From assembly GCA_033297075.1 (NCBI GenBank), contig MU858168.1, forward strand, positions 1-64,000: a stretch of 64,000 nucleotides of DNA. The letters are read 5' to 3'. This stretch comes from Rhypophila decipiens. Lineage: Eukaryota > Ascomycota > Sordariomycetes > Sordariales > Naviculisporaceae. Below are positions 45,727 through 57,800 of the stretch, in pieces (within the stretch, counting starts at the first letter, position 1; each line of letters starts with the position of its first letter). The translations under genes and the position numbers were made by a program. The notes beneath the pieces were generated by a model. That model did not search any database. It saw only the letters and a list, made by a program, of their open reading frames with translations, and had not been told where the DNA came from.

Positions 45727-46412
45727 GGTGAGGAAGATGCCTTGATTGCTCAGTCCCGCGGATTCGTTCTAATGATGCTCGTGCTCGTGCTCGTCTGTGT
45801 AGCTGTCCAAGGGGTGCCTTTGGACCACGGAATTCGAAATTTCCCCTCATTCAGGATTTTGAATACCTTGCGCACCAACGAGCCTTTTCCCCCATTGGAC
45901 GCCGCCTTGTGGATTGTGCCATTGGTTGACGAAGGCTGCCGAGACCGGCGACCCTCAAGGCCAAGCAGCCAAGGAGATGCCATGTAACCTCTCCAGGGAT
46001 TCTGGGCACACTTTTCTATACAGGATGGCGAGGCTATCTAATTAATGATATATCTTTGGCATCCACTAGGAACTTGGACTATTTGAGCCTTGTTTCGTTT
46101 ACGACATGAATCAGGCAAACAAGGATTCACAATCTGCCGGATTAAAGAGCTTAAAGACTTCAACATTTATACCTAACAATAACATCCCTCAAAGGCCATG
46201 CATGAGCCACTAGAAATATATACATCGAAAGAAACGGCCGCAACAGGTATGTACCCAGCTCTCAAAGAAAAAAACAGTCTATATATACTTAGTGACACCT
46301 CCACGCTACTTTGATGTCATTTTCCATGACCCCGGCCTGCCCTTTCACCCATCAGCCCATTGCTGCAAACCCACATAGTTACAAAACCATGCTTCACCAT
46401 GCGAGGCTCCTC
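45727..46412. other. Intergenic, 0.7 kb
   Basis: HET promoter side and LysM gene 3' flank. No gene recognised. Confidence 0.6.
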
Positions 46413-47293
46413 TTAGACGCCAGTGCAGACGTAATAATCCCTCCAGAGATTTCCGCAGGTCGAGTCGACAAAGGTGTTGTACGACATGAACTGCTTGAGC
46501 GTGATGTTGTTGGCCTTGGCGAGGGCCTCGCAGCCGTCGCCCTCGATGACCTTGTGGAACTTTTTGCAGTTGGCCACGAGGCCCGGCATCTGCGGCTGTG
46601 GGCCAGTGTTGGTGGGCTCGGCGGGCTTGGTGCTGGTGGTGGTTGTGGGAGGGAGAGCCGCGCCGGGGATGTGGACGCAGACGTTGTAGTCTCTCCAGAG
46701 GTTGCCGCAGGCTGATTTTGTTAGGTAAGCATGTCAGTGGTGGCTAGAGGTCAAGGAGAAAGAGGAATTAATTACGCACTCGAGTCAACAAAGGTGTTCC
46801 AGCTGTGGAACTGGGCCACGGTGATGGAGTACTTCTTGGCAAGCGAGTCGCAGGTGTCGCCCTCGACGATCATGTGGAACTTGTCACAGTTTTCCGCGAG
46901 ACCAGGCATGTTGCTCGGGGCGGGAGGAGCCTTGGTAGAAGTCGTCGTGGTCTTCAGGGTCGTGCCGGTTGAAGTTGTCGAGACCTTGGCAGTGGTGGTG
47001 ATGGTCGGCGGCTTGGCAGTGCTGCTCGTCGTGGTGGGATCAGCCGTGACTTCGCCAATGACGCAGTATTCCTGGCTGATGACAATGTTGGGACAAGAGA
47101 CGCCCGGATTCAGCTTTTGCAGCTCCTCTACCGAGAGGCCCCAGCTGCTTGCAAAGGACTCGCACGTGGCGCCTCGATCCGGGTTGGTGGCGAACGAGCA
47201 GTTGACGCCCCGCTTCAGCATCTCGGGGTGCTGGGCGGCCACGAGGGCAGGGACAAGCCCGGCGGCGCCAACGAGAAGATATGAAGCATACAT
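46413..47293 (-). CDS. Secreted LysM effector, three LysM modules, 270 aa
   Basis: Chitin-binding secreted protein with no catalytic domain. Exons 47293-46780 and 46711-46413 (GTGCGT donor); the junction completes NTFVDSTCGNLWRDY, which recurs at the very end of the protein. Signal peptide residues 1-20. Module 1 (about 30-80) is divergent. A Thr-rich linker (85-125) follows, then module 2 (about 135-183) and module 3 (about 220-268), which are near copies (CDKFHMIVEGDTCDSLAKKY and CKKFHKVIEGDGCEALAKAN, each ending in CGNLWRDY.VC). Paired Cys suggest disulphides. LysM effectors (Ecp6, Slp1, TAL6 types) sequester chitin fragments or shield hyphal walls. A TATA box on its strand lies about 110 bases upstream. 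It diverges from a subgroup C chitinase gene, a pairing known from other fungi. Confidence 0.93.
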
Positions 47294-47404
47294 GGTGAGA
47301 GGTGAGTAACTAGTAGGTAGAGGAAAATAACGAGAGACTTGAGTGAGTGCGATGGGTGATGAGTGCTCCAGTCTGTTCTTGCAAGTCGAGCCTGATCTTG
47401 TCGA

Positions 47405-47411
47405 TTTTATA
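47405..47411 (-). promoter_or_regulatory. TATA box of LysM effector gene
   Basis: Minus-strand TATAAAA, 112 bases upstream of ATG 47293. Confidence 0.55.
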
Positions 47412-47609
47412 CACTTTTCACCGACAGAGGACACGCGATACTTGTCCTCTGGCTACTTACTCGGCACTCTCTCCGGGCCGGTGCACCGGGATCACGTACG
47501 AGCAACGTTGCGCACCAGTTCATCCAATCTTGATTATCTCTACTACAGTCTACGCTGATGTGAGATCAGGTCACGGACGAGAAGCAGTCCGAACAAGATC
47601 AGATGAACC

Positions 47610-47664
47610 AAGTCAAGGCCGAAGGAAGTCAAGGGTACCCATTCCGAGCTCTACCAAAGTCAAG
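47610..47664. promoter_or_regulatory. Three AAGTCAAG octamers
   Basis: Exact octamers at 47610-47617, 47626-47633 and 47657-47664, about 320-370 bases upstream of the LysM effector start. They contain TTGAC on the minus strand. They are a candidate transcription-factor site cluster; the factor is unknown. Confidence 0.4.
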
Positions 47665-49118
47665 CAAGGTTTAACAAAGCTTGACCAAAGCTTATACACT
47701 AGTCTGGGGTTAAGGCTATCTGTGGCATAAAGGATCTCAAGGCATTGTATCAAACGCCTTGATCAAATTGGGATATGCCGGGATGTCCGTAAAAGCAAAG
47801 CAAAATGCCTATCCGTAAGGGGTCCCCTACCTGCTTTGACTTGTGGAAAGCTGTAGCCTGCGAACTAGGTCATCCAATCTCGGACTCTCGTCGGTTGAGC
47901 CCCACTTCCCTTTTCCGGACCGAGTTCACAGTCCGATACCGATACACGTGTACGCTCCTCTTCATGTAAGCGAAAGGTACCCCGTTAGGTAAAATATTGG
48001 GGGCCAATTGATGAGTATGGTACTGATGCAGCAGTGTGCTGATGTGAGACCGGGGTTGCGGAAACCCAACCGGGAAGCTGGAAGACCCCGCGCTTGGTAA
48101 GGCTGAATTCTCCATCACACCGGTCGACTACCTACGACTTATCTGCAGACTATGCACCGGTGGATGGGGCAAAATGCCACGTTTGGCTGCTGCCAGGCTG
48201 ATATGTTGACTGCCGCTAGGATTGAAGTTGCAAAGGCGCTTAGCTTCCAGGTAATGTACAAGGCTCTATAAGACTATTAAGGTGTTGATATATCCTGTTC
48301 GCGGCAGTACACTTTTAGAGTTTTCAGATCTCTAGAACCGCTCGTATCGGACACTTTCTTCTCACTTGTCAGATTTGTTACTTAAAATACAAGTTAGCAA
48401 TCTAATCTCTCATACTTAGTAAGCAAGTATTATCGGTTTATCGCGGTATAACTGTAAAGCGGGGCAGCGTATAGGCCAATCAAATTAGTCGATAAAAATT
48501 TTGGGCTGTTGAAAATTTGAACTCTCCTACCTACAACAAACGTCCTTAGCATACCCACAATCAATCCTTTGCTGTCCTTTATGTTACACCACACAACAGC
48601 GCCACGAGAAGGTGTCCGGAAGATCAGACGTCTACCCCAGACTCGTGCTGTCCCTTGCAGAACCCAATTCCCCTTTCTCATGGCCGGATCCTTCCCAATC
48701 ATGCAGCGCGGTACATCCTTGCCTTCCTTGCGACAGCTCGGACATAACACGCCCACGTGTGGCCAAGCGCGGGTCATCCGGCACCATGGACTCGGACTCA
48801 GTGTCAGTCACCCTTCCGTCTCCTAATTATTTGGACAACTTGAATCTGGCATCAATGTTCTAGAACTTGGAAAAGGGCCTTCTTCCGGAAACGTTGCATT
48901 TCATGCGACGGAAACTCGATAATATTTTCATCTCCAGCGGGCGCAGACTTATTCCGAGTGATGCTGCCTGCCTGCTCCGAGATTAAGCGGACCCGGCACA
49001 AAGGTTGCGGTCAAGGGGTCAAATGGGAGTCTCTCTGGGAAACACAGCGGGCTTTCAGGCGGAGAGTCACGCAGTCACCTCGAGAAGAACAGAAGCGATG
49101 ATCGACGGCCCACGACGA

Positions 49119-49125
49119 TATAAAG
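49119..49125 (+). promoter_or_regulatory. TATA box of chitinase gene
   Basis: TATAAAG 148 bases before ATG 49273. Confidence 0.5.
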
Positions 49126-49226
49126 ACTTGTCCATCGCCATGAAAAGTCCAGGTTACAGGCAATCAGATTCAGTGCGCTGCAAGCTCTCCTTCCCTGCGT
49201 GACAGCTTCTTCAAGCACATTGTGTG

Positions 49227-49258
49227 CTCTTTCACTCTTTCACTCTTTCATTCTTTCA
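49227..49258 (+). repeat. Four tandem pyrimidine-rich octamers in chitinase leader
   Basis: Three CTCTTTCA units and one TTCTTTCA, ending 14 bases before the ATG. They form a CT tract typical of fungal transcription-start or leader regions. Confidence 0.75.
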
Positions 49259-49272
49259 CTCCCTCCTTCACC

Positions 49273-52200
49273 ATGCATCTGCCTCTACCAGCCTGGCTGG
49301 TAGTGGCACTCGGGGCCTCTGGCTTCCTTGCCTCGCCGGCCAGTGCTATTCGCCTTGGTGCCAGTCCGACATACGAGAACAGCGGCGTGTGTCCGAAGCG
49401 ATGCAGCGATTCTGGGCCCAACGTCAACAAATGGCCCGTCTACCCAGACATGAAGCAGCTCAAGAGATGCTCGGAGAGCATGTTTTACAGCTTCAGCCTC
49501 AACGACCCCGTCGACAATGGTGTGGATGGCGCCCATCGCATTTCGGCCTGCACCTCGTCAAATGCCAATAACACCAAGGACGCCCATGACGCCTCGGTGG
49601 CTATTGAGATGGTCTCTGCCAGAGCCGCCAACGATTCCTCCAACTCTGACGTCAACTTCAAGATTGGATGGTGGCAGGAACAGCCTGGCGGGGTCGGAGC
49701 GGACCACCAGTCACTGATCAGGCAGCTCCGCAGCTACTTCGACGGCGGACACGCATACTCGGAGGACCAGCCCTTCACCATGTTCGCCCGCTCGGGCAAG
49801 GCCACCCTCGGTGTCTACGTCGGCCGCGCCCTCAAGTCTCAAGAGATCAGTACCGTCGCCCTCAAAGCCCTAGAGGAGCGGATCTCGTCCCTGGGCGCGT
49901 CGACCCCGGAGCTAGCCATGCAGCTGTGCGAGCCCGACTACAGCGGCGCCCACGTCTTTGGCCTCATGCTGTCGACAAATGGCACCTTTGGTGCCGCCCA
50001 AGAGGCCATCAAGGGGTGGAGCCACGCACAGTGCCTTGCATTGCCACACTCTACCGACATCAAGCACAAGGTGCACTTCACCATGCCGCTCCCGTCTGTG
50101 GTGCTTGCCGGTCTCCTTGGCAACACGACGGGCAATTCAACCAGCAACACGACCAGCCCAGCTCTGCTGAAGCGTCGTGCTGCTGCCCGTGGCCTCGACC
50201 TCAATCCTCGCGCCGAGTGCCGCACAATCAAGGTCGAGGACAATGACATTTGCGACACGCTCGCAGCCAAGTGTGGCATCTCGAGAAAGGACTTTGACAA
50301 GTACAACGTCGGCGACGACAAGTTCTGCAACGGCCTCAAGCCCAAGCAGCGCGTCTGCTGCTCGGCCGGGACCATGCCCAACTTTGCTCCGCCTCCGAAT
50401 GCCGATGGCTCATGCTTCAAATACAAGGTTGTGGCAGGAGACGATTGCGACAAACTGTCGGCCGAGTATACGCTCTCGCGCGACTTGCTGAACGAGTACA
50501 ACAAGAAGACGTGGGGCTGGAACCCTTGCAAGGAAGGAAACTTTTTGTTTGAAAAGGCCGTCATCTGCCTGAGCAAAGGCAGGCCTCCATTTCCAGACAA
50601 CCTTGACGGCGCTGATTGCGGGCCACAAAAGCCTGGCACCAAGGACCCCAAGGACGACTCAGACATCTCCAAGATGAACCCGTGCCCGCTAAACGCCTGC
50701 TGCAACATATGGGGACAGTGTGGTATCAGCAAGGACTTTTGCGTTGATACAAACACGGGAGCTCCGGGCACGGCCGAGCCAGACACGTATGGGTGCATCT
50801 CCAACTGCGGCATGGACATTGTCAAGGGCGATGGCGGTGGAGCGATCCGTATTGGCTACTTTGAGGGCTACTCGATGAACCGGGAGTGCCTCTACCAGGA
50901 TGCTTCCCAAATCGACAGGAGCGCCTACACGCACATCCACTTTGGCTTTGGCACTCTGACGCAGTCATTTGAAGTCGAGACGGGCGATGTCCTGTCGACC
51001 TACCAGTTTGAGCAGTTCAAAAAGATCGGCGGCCCGAAGCGCATCTTGTCCTTTGGCGGCTGGGACTTTTCCGCACTGCCCGCCACCTACATGATCTTCC
51101 GCAACGCCGTGGCTGACGCCAACAGGCTCAAGGTAGCGACCAATATTGCTAATTTCATCAAAAAGCACAACCTTGATGGTGTCGACATTGACTGGGAGTA
51201 CCCCGGCGCTCCTGACATCCCGGGCATTCCGGCCGGTGACAAGGATGATGGTGCCAGGTACTTGAAGTTCTTGGTCACCCTCAAGAACCTTTTGCCGGGC
51301 AAGACCGTCTCTATTGCCGCGCCGGCATCGTACTGGTACCTGAAACAGTTTCCCATCAAGGAGATTAGCGCAGTCGTCGACTACATTGTCTACATGACCT
51401 ATGATCTTCACGGTACGTTACCCCTCTGACTCTTGCTCACCCGCTCTTACGCATATTCCTCTAACCGTCATCATGCAGGCCAGTGGGACGCGGGCAACAA
51501 GCACTCCCAGGAAGGCTGTGACACGGGCAACTGCCTTCGAAGCCAGGTGAACCTTACCGAGACCAAGCTGTCGCTAGCTATGATTACCAAGGCAGGCGTG
51601 CCTGGCCGCAAGGTGGTTGTCGGCGTGACGAGCTACGGCCGCACCTACAAGATGGCCTCGGCCGGCTGTTGGGGACCAAAGTGCCAGTACTTGGGAGACA
51701 GGCTCAACAGCCCTGCCAAAGCGGGCGTCTGCACAGGCACCGGAGGATACATAGCAGATGCCGAGATTGGCGAGATCGTCGGGAACAAGAAGCGTGCCAG
51801 CCGCGTGGTGACGAGCTTCGTCGATGCCAGCAGCAACAGTGACATTCTCGTCTACGACAATGACGAATGGGTCTCGTACATGAGCCCGGCCACCAAGAAG
51901 ACGCGCGCGGCTCTCTACACGGGCTGGGGCATGGGCGGAACCACGGATTGGGCGACCGACTTGCAAAAGTACCACGATGTGCCCGCGCCGGCCAAGGACT
52001 GGGCCACGTTCAAGCAAAAGGCGCTCACCGGCCAGAACCCCAAGGACGACGACTCACGCAGCGGAAACTGGACCAGCATTGACTGCTCAAACGACATGGT
52101 AGTTCACGAAAAGAACTACGACGTCGGCGAGCTGTGGAAGGGCCTGGACGGCGACGCCGCATGGAAGGACGTCAAGCGTGTCTGGACCAAGCTCGACAGG

Positions 52201-53838
52201 CCGCGGTTCGAGAGCGGCGAAGACAGGACTCTCACCTTTTTGAACTCTGTCCACGGTACGCTCAAAATCGAGGGAGGTTACGATGGCTGCACGAGCATCT
52301 TGGGCGGCCAGTGCGAGTCTGATGGCTGCTCCAAAGGCATGGACGGCCCGCTTTCAGGTCCTGCCGCCCAGCTGATCTGGAACTCGCTCGTCCTGATCCA
52401 CGACATGCACAAATCGTACGACACGGCTCTCACCGGCCAAGCGGGCTCCTTTGCGACCAAGGTCGATGACATGGAGAACACGTTTGCCCCGGTCCCGCCG
52501 CCCCCGGACAACAAGTCGCTCTTCATCCTCCTCGATCTGCTCACCATGGGCACCCTGACGGCCGCCGGACCTTTTTTCAACAACTTCATCCTCAAGCTGC
52601 CCGCATTCTCCAAGCCGGGCGGCACGCTGGGCCCCAACTCCAAGGACACCACTATGACCCTGATCGGCCAGTCAGTTGGTCTAGCCAAGGATGCGAAGAG
52701 CGCACCCAAGCCGGCCGAATGGACCCAGAAGAAACTAGACAAGTTCTCGGCTTTCATGGGCCAGATCATTGAAGGCTGGCAAGACATCAACATCAAAACC
52801 CTTGAGAAGGTGCTCAGCGGATCCGATGCGTCGCTCAACGTGCTCGACAAGCTCCTCGCCAACGGCAACTTTTACCCCAAGGGCCTGACTCCAAAGTCTG
52901 ACCTCGATCTCATCAAGACCATCCGCAAGTCCTTTTTTGCATATGCGATTCCGATCCTTTGGTTCAAGGCAGGCTACTACCCCTTCATCATCGACTCTGG
53001 AGCTCCCTGCCCTGGATCCGTCAACCCAATCACCAAGTACATGGACGAGAAGGTGCAGCAAGCGACGGGCGTCTGCCACAACGGCCGCATCTACTTCCTC
53101 GCCATGGTGGACGGCGATGCGCACGAGTGCACGGAGGCCGACTGCTGGGACAACAAATTCTCCATGCCCACGGGCCTTGGCGCCCTCGACGGTAGTGACT
53201 TTGGCGGTGTCACCAAGGACGACATCGTCAAGGGAGCCATCAACACGTGGATAGCGAACAGCATGAAGAATGGCGCCGAGCCCGGCAGCGTCGACGTTGA
53301 CGACAAGGCCGCCATGGATGCGCTGTTCAGTCAGGATCTCACCACACCAGGCTTTGTCTCCCTCCCTGTCTGCAGCCCCGGAATTGCGTGGAAGTCGTGG
53401 GCCGAGTCTGATGGGGGTGTCGGCTCTCCCGGCAAGGGCTCGACGCCCAACTGGCCGTGCGACGCGCCCAAGGGGACTTCCAAGTGCGGCGAGTACGAGT
53501 ACGACGAGGGCAACGACACCAACGACGACTCGCCGCTCGTGAGGGACTGCGAGCAGATCATCCGCAACATCCAGGGGGACACCGAGACCGACTGGGACCA
53601 AGACGTCGTGGGCAAGCCTTGGAGGCACATCAAAGCCGACGGCTGCAGCTTCTCGTTCAGAGCTTCCAAGATCAACGGCAACTCCAAGTTTTACGTCGGC
53701 GGACAGAACGTCATTGACCTGATCGAGCAGTCCGTCAAAGACAAGGCCAAGAATCGCAGGATTTCTGCCAGTGGCCACATGACCTGCGGCGGCAGCGCGG
53801 TGAAGCAGTGGACCGAGTGGAAGATTGAGAAGGCGTGA
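49273..53838 (+). CDS. Subgroup C chitinase: LysM-LysM-CBM18-GH18-Hce2, 1,499 aa
   Basis: Secreted endochitinase of the killer-toxin-like subgroup C. Exons 49273-51412 and 51479-53838; the junction restores YDLHGQWDAGNKHSQEGCDTGNCL. ATG 49273 was chosen since it starts a signal peptide (1-25). An N-terminal region (about 26-310) of the type seen in this subgroup precedes LysM 1 (about 316-365, CRTIKVEDNDICDTLAAKCG) and LysM 2 (about 381-440). CBM18 follows (CPLNACCNIWGQCG, about 470-510). The GH18 barrel begins near 526 with the catalytic motif DGVDIDWEYPG (about 634-644; catalytic Glu present) and ends near 870. A long Cys-containing region leads to a C-terminal domain (about 1383-1499: CGEYEYDEG, SPLVRDCEQIIRNIQ, DLIEQSVKD, GHMTCGG) fitting Hce2, the Ecp2-related domain known to be fused to such chitinases. 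It diverges from the LysM effector gene. Confidence 0.93.
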
Positions 53839-54802
53839 GTTGGGGGGTCGTTGTGATGTTGGGTTTGCTGGGCTGTACATATAGATAGAGTGGTCTGTCG
53901 GTTACTTTTTGCATTTCTTTTGTCATGGTTATAGCATTAGACTTTCTTATACCTCGCCGGAAATTACACCATCTTTGTACATAGGTGCATACTGCAATTG
54001 AGTTAGTTTTGATTAGCTTGGCTATTGATGATAATAGGGTGAAGAAGAGGGATTGAGGCTCCCCTTGAAGGCTGTAGTGACAATATCATCCCAGAGATGG
54101 GAACTCCATCACGATAGTGATCTCTTTCCCTGGTATGCTTAAAATGGAAGTGTTACAGCTGGAGCCTCTTCTACGCTCAGAAGCCCAAATTTCCCCTTAT
54201 GTCCGGATCTTGGGCAGGCGTTAACGAGCCTTCCTTCCATTGGTCAGTGGTGCCTTCTGGGTCACTGGCTGGCCCCCGCCGCCGGAGATCAGCGGTCCCC
54301 GAGCTGGCGCCTGTTCAGGCACCTCAAGGATGTTGTCGCGCGCGTAAAACACCAAGCCACTCTCCATTTGTTGTCCGAAGTTGTCGCGAGACATCCGAAC
54401 CGATTCCGCGGACCTAACTACCTGGTAGCACCTTCCGTCCTCTTTCGAACACCTGCATACGTAGCGGTACTGCATGCATTCTTTCAACCAACCAGCCATG
54501 CCGGCAGCGCACCATCTTTGTCCCGTCAGAAAGCACCGCGCCAGCTGAGCTTGACCTCTCACCATGACGGATATCCGCCATATGCAGCCAGACTGTGGCT
54601 CAAGCTGGCCGCAGCAACAAGATATCGTATGGTTTGAAGCAGGCTGCCTTGGCGTTCCCGCTAGGTCTAATTCGGTCATGCTTGGGACGAAAGTGCACAT
54701 TTCGGCGGACCCAAGTCGGTTCCTCTCCGAGTCCCCCACGCGATAACGTTTTCCGAACATCGTTCTGAATCCTCATTTTATTCCAAGCTTCCACCTTCAG
54801 CC
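53839..54802. other. Intergenic, about 1 kb
   Basis: Between the chitinase end and the patatin gene start, both on the plus strand. No gene recognised. Confidence 0.6.
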
Positions 54803-57800
54803 ATGACGAACTATTCACGGCAGGGCTCTCCCCAGAACCCCGAGCTGGACGACTTCCTCGCCACGCTACGAGAAGCAGCAAAGAACGAGTACGGTCCAGC
54901 GTTCCGAGCGCTCCAGAATGAATCGACCATCGTCCATGTTTCACGCTCTCTGGCCGGCACTCCCAATCCCGAGGGCGGGTCAAACGTTAGGGCTAGAAGC
55001 CCAGAGCCTCAAGACTACACGGCCAAATGGCCTGAGCCTGATAGCAACTTGTACGCCATGACTCTGTGTTTAAGGGTCTAGGAATGCTAACAAATTGCGC
55101 AACTCAGCATTGGGACGATCACCGAACAACTCGGTATTCCCCGCTACTGCCGTATTTGCGGCGCCAATGACGCCCATGATACCGTCCATCCAGCCAGTCT
55201 CGTCATGTGCGCCGGATGTGGCGGGGCCCGTAGACCGGTACACAAAAAGTGCCTCCGGAAGTCCCGCGATCACTGCCTCGTTCCAAGCGGATCAGGGACA
55301 GGGACCAGTGACTGCGAAGAGGTCCCGTTCAAAGAGTATGCCTATCTGACGTGGCTCCTGGACTCGAATCACTTGCAAGGACAAACCACTTCCCTCCACC
55401 TGGAGGACTTACGGACAACATGGTTTGGGGTGCCTCACGATCAGAGGGAATCGCCTCCAAAGATTTTTGTCTGGCCAAGGCTTCAGCATCTACTAGCCAA
55501 TGCGTCCGATCAGCCACATTACCAGTATCCTAGCCTGGTTTCATTCGTTGGTGACACAGGGTCGGGAAAGAGCACCATCATCAAAGCCATGATTCGGATG
55601 CTTGCACCGCAGAACAGTACCCGATATCAGGTACCAGTCCCCGGGACAGGTCAAGATCAGTTCACGTCAACAAGCAGTGATGTTCACTTGTACGCAGACC
55701 CCCGGACGATTTCGAGCGAAGTTCCGATTCTATTTGGAGGTAAGAGGAATTTACTTAAGAGAATCCAGTCACTAGGCCGGTTGAGCTGCTCCTAACAAGT
55801 GTCTTCGGTGTACTAGACTGCGAAGGCATGGTAGGCACAAGCACCCCAGTGTCTCACCGGGTCACCAGCGCCGAATACAGAAACCAGCGCTCTCATGTTA
55901 CCCGTCGAGACGCTAGAGAAATGGATGATTTGGTCAAGGAACACAGGAAAAAGGCATCCGTGGAGGCTATTTTGACTTGGGCTCGTACCTCGCAGCCCCC
56001 GGCGCTCGCGACTCGGAATCAGGGCGACGCACCGTACGATTCGTCAAGTGAGTTAGAAATGAGGTACTCCGAGGACTTTTCAGATTTCTCCGACGGCATG
56101 AGCGACACATCGGCCTCTGTTATGGAGCCAATCTTCAATGTTCAAGCCGACTCACGCGACTTGATCACAACGAACCTCTATCCGCGATTATTGTACGCTT
56201 TCTCCGACGTTGTATGCTTTGTAACGTCAAACACGCGGTATGTCGGCACTATTCACTTTTCTGTTTGCGCTTCATGGCCCGATAGCTGACCAGACTCTCG
56301 GACAGGGAATCACAAAACATTCTTTGGCGGCTTTTCGACTGGTCCAAAGATGGCCTCGAGCGTACTTTCAACCAACGAGTACGACCGGGACTGATCATCA
56401 TTGTCAACAAAAACTCGTTGGACTACGATGACATGCTGCCCAACGTCGACAGCACGACGGACCAGTTTTTGAAAAGCGTCGAGTGCTCGAGCAAGTTTCA
56501 GGAATATCGACAGAAGTGGAGATCCAGGCAGCGAAAGATCAACACTGCCGCGGATTTGATTCAGTGCTATTACGACGACTTCCGGGTCATTTCGCTGCCG
56601 CTCCACTCCAACATGCCGTCGACGGCGAGCCGAGTCTCGAGGCAGATCAAGCGGCTTTACCACGAGATTCGCACCCTGTCCGACAATATCCATTCCCGCA
56701 GGAAGGCACGCGATTTGGTCATGGACGTTGCCACCTTCAATTCCTATTTTACAAGGTCGGTCGAGATCCTGGCGCGCGATCATACCAGCTCGCTCGACTT
56801 TCATCCTCTCGCCGAGGACGACAGTCCGCTCCCGACGAGGTTTAGCGAGCACATGGCGCTTGTTCTCGGAAAGATGGCAAAGTCGGCGGAATGTAACGCC
56901 GGTGGCGAGCTCGCCATGGTCAAGAAAATCGCCCCCTTTTTGGCATGTACTATCTTGTGTCAGATTACAAGACAGCGAGATCCAGGTGAGACCCGACTTT
57001 ACTGAAACACCACTGGAGTGGCAAGCTAACGATGGAGGATTGACCAGACACACAAACTCTTCGCGAGCAGCTCGTTGACGAGGCATGCCGTGGCTTGGAA
57101 CGGTTTCGCAACAAGTTTTGGCGGTGCGAAGCTGTTTCAAATGGGTCTCGGTGCCAGAACTACTGGGAGAGCCACGGAAAAGGTCACCAATTCGAGCACG
57201 CGCAGGAAGAGGAGCAAAGCGCTGGAAATGGCGGCGCTCGCGGCCCCGGCGGAGGTTTGGTGGCGAACAAGTCCAAGACTCCGCCGCAGGTGAACTTGGT
57301 GGTCGGCCAACACGAGTGTTCCTACGGATCGTATGTCGAGGAGTTCCGCGACTCACTCTGGTCGGCCATTTACATGTTTAGCAAAGGCAGACAAGATATT
57401 CGAGAACGGCTGGTTGCCTGTGCCAAAGGCCTGGGTCTAAGCCGCCTCGAGAGCCAACGAACCTGCCTTTCCTGCCTTTCGAACTGCCCGACCAACGTTC
57501 TTCCGTGCGATAGACGACAGCGTTCTTCTGTCAGCAGCCGACGACAGCATGCCGTCTGTGAGGATTGCATCCGCTGGCATACCGGCCCTTCCCAGTCGTC
57601 TGGGTGCGTCATTGGTATCGAGAGCTGCCCGCTCGGTTGCCAATTCCGCGAACCTCCGTGGATGATTAGGGTGAAGCCGATAGAAGCCCAATCCAGGATT
57701 CTCGTTCTCGATGGGTAAGTTGCTGTCTCCAGTGACCTGTGTTCGCTCAGTGCTTTGCCCCCAGCTGACGTCGGTTACCATCACCAAGCGGTGGCATTCG

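Larger units (their letters stand above)
47294..49272. promoter_or_regulatory. Divergent promoter region, LysM effector / chitinase
   Basis: 2 kb without a supportable gene. It holds a minus-strand TATAAAA (47411-47405), three exact copies of AAGTCAAG (47610-47617, 47626-47633, 47657-47664) and a plus-strand TATAAAG (49119-49125). A pyrimidine octamer repeat lies before the chitinase ATG. Confidence 0.6.

Noticed and set aside
52735..53880. 381-codon antisense frame inside the chitinase gene
   Set aside because: A shadow of GC-rich codon usage on the coding strand; no domain.
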